This document shows positions 19,657 through 27,426 of a DNA stretch of 27,426 nt, in pieces. Under the pieces are notes generated by a model that was given only the letters and a program-made list of their open reading frames with translations, did no database searches and had not been told where the DNA came from. The stretch comes from Phaeoceros laevis. Lineage: Eukaryota > Anthocerotophyta > Anthocerotopsida > Notothyladales. Made by a program: the position numbers and the translations under genes. The stretch's first letter is position 1, and each line of letters begins with the position of its first letter. The stretch spans positions 586,232 to 613,657 of the forward strand of contig JBNGIQ010009497.1 in the NCBI GenBank assembly GCA_049999765.1. The letters run 5' to 3'.

Positions 19657-19856
19657 ATATGATCCAAGACAATCGTAGTGGTTCGAATGTATGCTCCCTG
19701 AGCATGTAATGCACATGTACAATATAAGGCAAGAGTTTTGCCAACAAAGGTATCAACAAGTACTGCCGAAGCTGGAAGCGTGGCAATATCTGATTCTTAG
19801 CCTGCTAAACAGAAACACATCAAATTGATGGTTATAGGTGCCCTGCTGTGAAAAAA

Positions 19857-22241
19857 TTAGGCCTCAAGTTCATCATCGCTACTTTCCAGTTTGAAATTTT
19901 CCTCCCTCGGAACTTCGGAACTCAATCTAGGCTCTAGAGTGGAGACTCGCTTGTAGGGCATCTTCAACTCTTCGTTCAAAGCAGGATCTCCACTGCATCA
20001 TGGCAACGTTATCATGTTGACCGGTTTGACCTCAGGGTTCCACCTAACTGCTCAAGTACACAAACAGCTGGGAAAAGCTGGATAACGCGATAAGGACGAA
20101 TTCAGACTTGCTACACACTTACCTGAGAGAATACACAATGAGACCAGCCGCCACTGTAGCAAAGGCAAAAAAGTATAGCCAATCAACCTGTAAACAATCT
20201 AAACTGTTACATTTTGAACATATACCTAGCACACGCAAACAAACAAACAAAGAAACAACCAAAGCCTGTTGTCCAGATAGTGTCTCGAAGATTGGAAACA
20301 AGTATCGGGGTTAGTACTGGCCACAAGATTATTCAAAGTCGTACCAGTTGGTCGTAGACCAGAGCCCGGATTGCCACCACCCACATGTCCGAAGTCAGCA
20401 ACGAAAGATTCAGCATAGCAGAACCACTGATCTGTTTTGCAAACATCGAAAGAGGGTGCCATCAATTGCAACTCTGTACCACACATCCTTATTTCGCGTA
20501 ATGTAAGCAAATTGTCATGGCTAGGACAACACAGCTAGGTAGAAGTATGATAGAGCCTGATCAGGTACCTGAAGGAGGATGGGAACGAAGGTGTAGAACG
20601 AGAACATTGACACTCCAAAGCCAATAAAAGGCAACACCTGTAAACACCACTCCATGACTTGTTAACTTGGAAACAGCGTCTGGTAAAAAAGTCAGCTGAC
20701 AATCTAAAGAGTTACAATCAAAAGGAAGCAGATATAAAGCTTCGGCAACAATTTTCGACTGAGGCAGTCCACCCCAGGCACGTTAGGCAGCCATTCAGAA
20801 CTGTTAAGGCGTATCATACAGCACATCAAATTACATAAGCAGAAAATGCACTCAGCTGACTTACTGCATTTCGACTCCACTGAATGGACTCAATCTCACG
20901 CCACTCCATAAAAAAGCTTGAACGGTTCTGGTCAAGGCTATTACTCAAAGACAGTTTTGAGGACCTGGGGCTTCTTTAGCTGGTAAGCTAAGAAAACCGT
21001 CAAAGGATACAGTTGGCAGGCACTGATCAAAGAACCAAAGATGCCAATGTAGGCAAGGAGCTCAATTCTATCATTTGTTTTGACTAGAAACTCCTGCACA
21101 TAGCCCCACAACACAGTTCATAAACTCGGTCAAGGTAGACAAAAGACTGACCTGTATCCTCCATCAACCCTTGCTCACCTGGCTAACATTGGAAAAGGCA
21201 TACAGTGTTGCGCCAGCTATCACCAAAACGTCCCCAAGCAAGGAACTCTTTCCTGTGGATTACGAAGAAGCACTTACTGCTGCCAGATCACATAGTTACG
21301 CAAAGAGAACAGACCGCTTGAAAAGGAGCCCCAATAACACAACGTGTGAACAAGATGACCTTCAGGTGAACAGTGTCAGAGAGAGTGACAACTACCAGAT
21401 CGATCTCCCTCGTGTACATCAGACAGAATCACAAGAGCAAGGCCTGTGACACATATCAAGGCGCCAACCAGATGGCCAGACAGATACTTCGTGTTCAGCA
21501 GGAGCCAAGTCAAGAGCAGCACACATGGGATGGCCCAACAATCTAGCAGCATTACGCTTGTGATGGAAGTGTACTGATAAGCCTGCACGACTGCACTCAC
21601 AGCACTACGTTACGGACCGAAGCATCTCTTCACACAGCACAGAACTGACTGCTTAGAAGGAGCCACTGACCTAAAAAATTGGCCTCCACGTCGATAAATG
21701 CCAGAAGAAAGTAGACATACCATGGCACCTGCAATGAAGCATATTACAGCATCAGGAGCAGGAACAGGACACTTGCTTCCCATTGTCTCAACGCATCTGT
21801 CGTGCAGCTGAACCTGAGGGCCAAGAATGCCAAACAAAAACAAACACACGAGCTGAAAAAGGATTAAGCAGGAGAACCTGACATCTGTTAGGACGTCGCA
21901 GAACAATGAAGCCGTAGACCGCTGCAAGGAGGAGGTAATTGGAGAAGGACTGAAAAACGGGCGCATCAATTCCTGCAACAGAATATCACAATCTTTGGCA
22001 CATCAGACAAATACGCGAAATCATCAGGAACGTCAGCTAAGCCTCGGTACAGTTTAGAAAACTGTACCACAATTGCTGTGAGATGAAAATCTACAAGCAA
22101 CAACAACCGATCCATTGAGCTTTAATTGTGCACACCTTGGCGGGCAAGCTCTGAAGATGAGAAGGCCACTGCAGTGAGCAGCAGTGAGACGAACTGTCCC
22201 AGCGCCAAGGCTAGGAGCGTGCGGCCATAGGTCCACTCCAT
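19857..22241 (-). CDS. SLC35F1/F2-like (DUF914) membrane transporter, 11 exons
   Basis: Drug/metabolite-superfamily transporter related to solute carrier 35F; the plant substrate is unknown. Minus-strand exons: 22241-22136, 21972-21878, 21728-21671, 21590-21396, 21252-21179, 21093-21011, 20916-20865, 20637-20569, 20431-20345, 20187-20123 and 19992-19857. They sum to 1020 bases (339 residues) with every phase consistent and GT-AG borders throughout. Diagnostic segments in order are LALGQFVSLLLTAVAFSSSE, GIDAPVFQSFSNYLLL, FIDVEANFLVVQAYQYTSIT, LLDCWAIPCVLLLTW, GDVLVIAGATLYAFSNVSQE, VLPFIGFGVSMFSFYTFVP, SAMLNLSLLTSDMW and FFAFATVAAGLIVYS. These are the family's hydrophobic helices. The tail is hydrophilic and acidic (ESSDDELEA). 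The weakest junction is exon 6/7 (intron 21010-20917), where the acceptor TTCAAG has a poor pyrimidine tract. The protein has normal family length and appears intact. Confidence 0.9.
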
Positions 22242-23223
22242 GGCTGCTACACCTGGAAGACGTTCACTCAACTTCAAGGATCCGTGGGAAAGCTACATGA
22301 AGACACTGCGCCTCTGCCGCTGGAAATAGATCCATGCTTGCATATTTCATTGCCTCGAGGCCGGGGCCATCCACAAGTGAAGAAGAAGACCAACGACATG
22401 CTCCTTGCGGGGTAATCAGCGCACTACTTAATTGCCTCGAAGCCGGGGCCATCCACAAGTGGAGAAGACCAACGACATACTCCTTGCGGGGTAATAAGCG
22501 CACTACTTAATCTCGACGGTGTGAAAACTCACATGTTCTGCACTGTGGGCCACTGTATGCCGTACCGTAGTCTCTAATACTCTCGATACTCTCAACATCA
22601 TCATCGAGGGAGCATGTACGGAAAGCTGCCAACCATTGACCTCTAAAACAACAATCAGCCGCCGTGATTCGCTCCCTCCATGTGCCGCAGGCAGAGTTTT
22701 TCAGTTACGTCCTTATGAGAAGTGGTTTAATCAGATTTTGCTGAGGTTGAGTGCAAATTGGGACATAAAGCGGAGATGACAGCAACTAAATCTCGAATCG
22801 GTGTAGACAATCTGGCCAGGAATATTCACAGCTGCCTATTGCTCAACTCCACCTAGTCCAAGGCACAAGGTGACCAGACCCCATCCAAAATGGAAGGGAC
22901 ATTCTGGGACTTTGGCAGTTAGGTCCAGAAAAATCAATTGTTCTTCCAGGATGAACTTCAACCTATCAATCTTGACGAGCCACTCGAGTAACAACTGATA
23001 AGCCCTGTAAATGCTGGATCCTCTCAACCAGGTAGAGAAGTCCACACTTTCTACAAAGAACACTTTTATTGCTGTTTGAAGAATAAGATTCAAAAATCAC
23101 ACACCAGAACCACGAGGATGCCAACAGGGCACACCGTGTCTACACAATTTGATTTTTTCACCTCCAGAGCCGAGATGGAGCAAGTCTTTTCATATTTGTC
23201 TGGTCAGACTCAAAGGCTTGAAG
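22242..23223. other. spacer: transporter promoter side and 3' end of the PMEI-Kazal gene
   Basis: Upstream of the transporter's inferred start and downstream of the PMEI-Kazal stop, both genes being on the minus strand. It contains an 82/79-base tandem duplication (separate entry). The part near 23050-23220 is probably the 3' UTR of the PMEI-Kazal transcript; GCAATAAAAG on the minus strand near 23068-23077 contains AATAAA, a plausible poly(A) signal. A minus-strand 85-codon frame at 22836-23093 has no recognisable content. Confidence 0.5.
22349..22509. repeat. tandem duplication, 82 and 79 bp
   Basis: Copy 1 (22349-22430) and copy 2 (22431-22509) both begin ATTGCCTCGA and end GCGCACTACTTA. 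They differ by a three-base AGA deletion and a few substitutions. The pair lies about 110 bases upstream of the transporter start codon. Confidence 0.95.
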
Positions 23224-24408
23224 TCAAGGTAGTTCAATAAGAACCAATAACCCTGCAAGAAACAGCCACACAAGGTGCACCAAAAGCAAAGACTGCACTG
23301 CCCTGGAACCCTTTCCACCTGCTCCTCCATTTTCTATATTACAGAATCCCGCATGCGCAACCCCAACCCCGGCACACTCGGCATCAGCTGTGCCGCACCA
23401 GTAAGTCACTCCATCTTCACCACAAACCGGATCGGCTCTAAAACAATTCAAGACACAACGAACAGCTGAGCGAGACCCTGGAACTGCCAGATCCGCCTTT
23501 TGGTCTGTCTGCAACACAGGTTGGACTCTCACCGCCTCCTTGCTGGACTGTGATCCGATAATGCTGAAGATGCCAGACCTGCTCAAGGAGAGGAGGCGGC
23601 GGTTGTGGCCAGAAGTGGACTCCAGGCTGTTGGACCAGTAGTTGACCAACCCCAAAGCAGTGCTCAACTCTTGCTTGAAACTCGTAGACATCACATTGAA
23701 GCGATCACACGCAGTCTGGTCCGTGTCTGCCAAACTTTCAGAGCAGGTATCGATTTCAGTCAGAGCGGCGGCCATGGAGGTCTGTATGTCGTTTATTTGA
23801 CCGTCAAGCACCTCCTTAATCGCACTCAGATTCTGGAAGGTAGAGATGGAGGTATTCAGTTCGTCCAGGCAGTTCCCCATCACCTCCTTACAATCGTCCA
23901 GTGCACCTAGTAAGAGCTGACTTCCAGACTGTTGGCCGCGCAGAAACTCGAGGGCGGCCTCCCAGCCCGAAGCCACATCTCGGTTGGCGATCTCAAACCC
24001 TATCAGCACCAGGTCCTTGACGCTTGCGGTCGATGCACCAGGGTACGCTGACAGCGAGGTTCTGCAAGAGTCAGGGTAAGTGGTGGTGTTGCAAGCCTCA
24101 ATGATCATGTTCACAGCAGGAGGAGCAAGGGGTGGCTGACTAGCCTCGCCCCCAACCACCGGTGCTGCCTTGGTGGAACGGCCATGTTTGGGGACGACAA
24201 CCACCACAGTCACCACAACCACCACCACAACAACGAGCGCAAGAGCTCCAATCACTTTGGCCTTCCACCATTTGGCACCAGCCGCAGGCTCCTCCCTCTC
24301 CCTCTGCGATGGAGACGCCAACTTGTCATAGCGCACGGGGCTCTGGCTTCCGATCAAGCCACCTGTTACCTCGCTGGACTCCCTGATGGGAGAGCTTCCC
24401 TTCAACAT
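23224..24408 (-). CDS. PMEI-domain / plant Kazal-type inhibitor chimera, membrane-anchored
   Basis: A single uninterrupted 394-residue frame from an ATG at 24408. Residues 1-48 are hydrophilic and presumably cytosolic. Residues 49-73 (VIGALALVVVVVVVVTVVVV) form a signal anchor like that of group-2 pectin methylesterases. Residues about 98-262 are a PMEI domain, which in other proteins inhibits pectin methylesterase; the expected paired cysteines are C106/C115 and C173/C222. RRLL (270-273) matches the subtilase (S1P) processing motif that normally separates the PMEI pro-region from the esterase domain. No esterase follows. Instead residues 315-360 (RCVLNCFRADPVCGEDGVTY, then WC...AGFC) match the plant Kazal-type inhibitor (KPI) family. 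The tail SLLLVHLVWLFLAGLLVLI matches that family's hydrophobic C-terminus (transmembrane or GPI-type). Alternatives: a short unrecognised intron between the modules, or a non-functional fusion; the intact frame argues against decay. Confidence 0.85.
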   Translation of the reverse strand: MLKGSSPIRESSEVTGGLIGSQSPVRYDKLASPSQREREEPAAGAKWWKAKVIGALALVVVVVVVVTVVVVVPKHGRSTKAAPVVGGEASQPPLAPPAVNMIIEACNTTTYPDSCRTSLSAYPGASTASVKDLVLIGFEIANRDVASGWEAALEFLRGQQSGSQLLLGALDDCKEVMGNCLDELNTSISTFQNLSAIKEVLDGQINDIQTSMAAALTEIDTCSESLADTDQTACDRFNVMSTSFKQELSTALGLVNYWSNSLESTSGHNRRLLSLSRSGIFSIIGSQSSKEAVRVQPVLQTDQKADLAVPGSRSAVRCVLNCFRADPVCGEDGVTYWCGTADAECAGVGVAHAGFCNIENGGAGGKGSRAVQSLLLVHLVWLFLAGLLVLIELP

Positions 24409-25040
24409 TGTTGCCGCGCTTGGTCAAAGCACTACCGCCGGCCTTCCAGCATGCTCAGACTCCGCAGCACCGGCTCTGCTACCTCCCGCCCTGCCGCCTG
24501 CGCACATGAAAATGACAGGCAGGGCAGCCTCGTACTGGCAATGCTCGGAGACTCGGCTAAAGGAGTGCAACAGCCAGTGACACGCGTGATCCCTTCGGTG
24601 CAGATGCAGCACCAGGATGTCAGGCCGCAGAGCGGTGCGAGGTTCAAACTGCACTGCCAACGTTGGGCAGGAACGTTGCCGTTGCTCAAAGAAGGGTGTG
24701 AGAAGTTTGTCAGCATTGTAAAAACCTGACACAGTCACTCAGGAGAAAAGAAGAAGAAAGTGGCTTTTGTAACTATCACATCATTGAGAAGGCGGCATCT
24801 GTCACCTGGGCAAAATCTCGCCGGTGCGCACTGTACTGTATGTCGGTGCCGCATTGCCGGCTTCGCCGAGTGAGATATAGTTATTGTCAGATGCATTTTT
24901 GTAAAACAATTTTTAATTTTGTTTTAGCCCATTTTGGGGGACTGCCGTTTGTCAGCGGTTGGTAAGTCTAATGACGGGAAATGATGAGGTTTACGAAGGC
25001 AAGTAGGACTAGGGTGGTATTGAACAGTGCAGCTTTTACC
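24409..25040. other. upstream region of the PMEI-Kazal gene
   Basis: Probable 5' leader and promoter of the minus-strand PMEI-Kazal gene. Minus-strand frames overlapping 24424-24738 lack ATG-proximal domain content. AT content rises near 24880-24930. No specific motif was assigned. Confidence 0.4.
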
Positions 25041-26640
25041 TCGGCTGGCTAGCAACAGGCTTCAGGAGAGTCAATGTCCGTAAAATTGGAACAAGCATCG
25101 CGGAGATGGAGAGCGTTAGCTCCACACTCCAGTGTCTTGCCAAGTCTTGCTAGGTAGATTGATTGAGGTGTTGAAACATGTATGCGTGTGTGAATTTGCT
25201 GCGTCCTTATGACCTTGTTGTCCCCAGAATTGCTGCGACGCTGTCCAGGCAATGTAGGCCAAGCACTCTTACTGATCTGAACTTCTCTTGCAAAAGCTCG
25301 CAGAGATGATCCGGTTTCCAAGCGCTCTTGCAGTTTTGTGAGAGGAAGTTTTCCAAGTATTGGCATTCCTGGATTAGGTCATGGCAAACACATACAGAAC
25401 CAGTACGAAGTGCCGTTGCAGAAGGGTCAAGGCCTTCGCAACCTGTCTCTACTGCCGAGAGGAAGGTCCTGGCACAGGCAAAACAAAGTGAATGATGGGT
25501 GGCGCACCGTACTGTTTCCAGTTAATGGAGGGAGCTCTTACTTTGACAAGCACAGAGCATCTGCAGGGTGTGGGACAGGTCTGCATTTGACCTCATGATG
25601 CTCGTCTTGTAGAGGAGGATGCCTGTTTGTGGATAGGGCAGGCGACATGATAAATCTATAAGAGGAGCATGCTAGTCCCGGTGCGCGCCATGAAGTTGCA
25701 TCTTGCACTTGAGTTGTTCTGTGTCAATTCCCAGGAGGAGTGTTGTAAGCGCACCTCAACATGCTTGGGCACTAACATGCACTGGAGGCTTTCATCCTGT
25801 CTCAGATCACCAGGTAGCTATGAAACAAACTGCCCTGCATGTAGCATACTCATCATTATGCTCACGGAGGTTGTGCCTATGCAGCATGTTCTTGATAGAA
25901 GACCATCTTATGACACCTGGTGTAAGCACGGTCCAGGCAAGTGGACTAGACGACTCAAAAGATTTCTTGCCACCAAGGACAGCTTGAACCTTCATTCAAG
26001 GAACTTCTTTTACACGCCTGAAAGAAAGGAGACTACTGGCGTAGAAGACCGCTGTACGAAGCTGGCAGGCACGAGACATGGCAAGGCGACTCACTTGTGT
26101 GTGCAGTGACACAGACATTTCAGTGGTTCAGGCTCGTATGCTCCGCCATTACCTGGTGAGACTGAACATCATACCAGAGTTCTGTGCAGTTCTTTAGCCA
26201 CCGCAGACCACGCCTTCTCATGGCAGTGTGTGTTCGTTTTCTCAGGTGCAGGGCGGCAGGAAGCATGTGGTGAGGTCACGTCCAATCCAAGATTGTCCAG
26301 GCAAGTTCGCTGCAATGCCAGATCTAGAGCTGTGCTTCGACGCGTTTGAAACGGTCAACGGAGAAAATGGAAAATGCTGGCATAAAGGGGAGCGGACTGT
26401 AGACCAGCCGAATCCGAGAAACGCTTCGGGGAAAGCGCGTTTCGTGTTGAGGGCGAACGCCAGCTCAACAGGTGGCGCCATTTGGTGATTTGACTGGTTC
26501 ACAGTGTGGAAATATTGGTGATTGATTACGCTTCCTGCGAGACGCTTTCCAGCATTTAGATAGCCTAGCAGCCGGGCGGGCCACGACAGAGGAGTCACAG
26601 GGCGGCTACTAAGGTCCTTCTAGTGATGAATGTGTTGAAG
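25041..26640. other. spacer, no gene recognised
   Basis: Several open frames are present (minus 25049-25366, plus 25669-26109, plus 26228-26488, minus 26242-26598), but none shows a known domain, signal peptide or convincing splice context. The 146-codon plus-strand frame at 25669-26109 is the longest. Its product is Cys- and Lys/Arg-rich without recognisable motifs, so I do not annotate it as a gene. Confidence 0.5.
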
Positions 26641-27236
26641 AAGAGAGAGCTTGGAGGCATCTCCGCGGGGTTTTGTGACAATGGAGCAACAACCCTTGAC
26701 ACTGGAGCAACGATCAAGAAGACATATAGTGGCATGGAAATTCACTTTCCTTGACACTTTCGAGACAATTAAGGCTTCGTAAACACCTAGGATAGACAGA
26801 TAGATAGCTTTTTTACGGGCAAGCTAAGGGAGGGCATCTTGTTGATGCTGCACGGCACCTAACTTCGGTGCCCTAACTTCGGTGCACCCCTAAAGGGCTA
26901 ACGATACCACTTGGCCATCCAGCTAGCTTGGAGACTAGGGTGAACAATCTTAGACATCATATGCCCCATGTAAGTTGTGGTTGAATGGGTGAGTAGACGA
27001 GGCGCCTTCTGCAGCCAGTCCTACGCACCACGTTGCCGTATACAAAACAAAAGCAAGGCCAAGCGCGGAGGTAGGGTAACAACATCCCGTCACCAAGGGC
27101 GCATGGGTAAACAATTACCCCGTTAACACTGGTCGAGTAGGGAGCATATTCACACTCAACACAAAAAGGTTTTGAGGTTTTTCTTCACACAAAAGCTGCA
27201 ATGCTTTGTGGTTGCTTTGCTAAACGCCGGCTAATA
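26640..27236. other. 3'-end spacer with hairpin and repeat motifs
   Basis: No gene is recognised. CTAACTTCGGTGC occurs twice within 26865-26884, and GGCACC...GGTGCC forms a short inverted repeat at about 26855-26873. On the minus strand GGCCAAGTGGTATCGTTAGC (26932-26913) resembles a tRNA-Ser/Leu A-box region. No matching B-box was found, so no tRNA or SINE is called. Confidence 0.4.
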
Positions 27237-27282
27237 CAAGTGTATATATTCTTACAGCCCAAGTGTATATATTCTTACAGCC
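27237..27282. repeat. 23-bp tandem duplication
   Basis: CAAGTGTATATATTCTTACA plus GCC occurs twice in perfect tandem at 27237-27259 and 27260-27282, followed by a short partial copy (CAAGAGTA). The flanking sequence to the window end is AT-rich. Confidence 0.95.
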
Positions 27283-27426
27283 CAAGAGTACATAAGAGTA
27301 TAGCTAATAGTACACTACAAGATTATAAGTATTTGTTTGATTTTTATTATATCCAAATTTTGTTCCTATAGTTTATTATATCTTTTTTCTAATATGCTAT
27401 GGTTTTTTAGCTTGTTTATGCTTCTT

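Noticed and set aside
19670-19700. GGTTCGAAT as a tRNA B-box
   Set aside because: No A-box or cloverleaf can be formed around it.
20226-20510. 94-codon minus-strand frame as a separate gene
   Set aside because: It overlaps transporter exon 9 in the wrong frame; the family motif SAMLNLSLLTSDMW is in another frame.
25669-26109. 146-codon plus-strand frame as a small protein gene
   Set aside because: No domain, signal or splice support; chance length is plausible at this base composition.
1-27426. CRISPR array, bacterial operons or integrated virus
   Set aside because: Tandem repeats lack the regular repeat-spacer pattern, the genes are spliced plant genes, and no viral replication or capsid-type protein is recognisable.

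Overview
This is a stretch of plant nuclear DNA. Spliced genes with canonical GT-AG introns, plant-specific families (F-box, mTERF-like, Ole e 1/extensin-like, PMEI, plant Kazal-type inhibitor, PPR remnants) and repeat-rich AT-biased spacers rule out bacterial or organellar DNA. A nuclear copy of a matR-type mitochondrial intron maturase, together with decayed PPR-DYW sequence, points to a seedless vascular plant (fern or lycophyte) rather than a typical flowering plant. This placement is inference. A run of exactly 400 N marks a draft-assembly gap.

Layout. Positions 1-5500 hold no convincing protein gene: an AT-rich stretch, a GC-rich repeat block (890-1100), a promoter-like CCAAT/TATA pair near 1626-1656, a large 58-bp-period minisatellite (about 2640-3070) and smaller tandem repeats. 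Positions 5540-7130 carry the remains of a PPR-DYW gene broken by frameshifts and stops. A two-exon secreted Ole e 1-domain/proline-rich protein lies at 7813-8791 (+), preceded by two tandem-repeat blocks. Positions 8792-12440 are non-coding as far as can be seen.

The right half is gene-dense. An F-box gene (12757-14818, +, interrupted by the N gap) converges on a two-exon matR-like maturase gene (15577-18211, -). The maturase is divergent from an mTERF-like gene (18787-19656, +) across a 575-bp spacer with a telo-box motif. The mTERF-like gene converges on an 11-exon SLC35F/DUF914 transporter gene (19857-22241, -). An intronless ORF at 23224-24408 (-) encodes an unusual chimera: a membrane-anchored PMEI domain with an RRLL processing motif, followed by a plant Kazal-type inhibitor module and its hydrophobic tail. 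The last 3 kb has no recognisable gene.

Functional links. The maturase (mitochondrial group II intron splicing) and the mTERF-like protein (organelle gene expression) form a head-to-head pair and may share control elements. The two most notable items are the PMEI-Kazal chimera, in which the pectin methylesterase catalytic domain expected after RRLL is replaced by a protease-inhibitor module, and the nuclear matR-like gene with an apparent acquired presequence and an altered reverse-transcriptase active site. All exon models were derived by eye from splice signals, reading-frame continuity and family resemblance. No search could be run.
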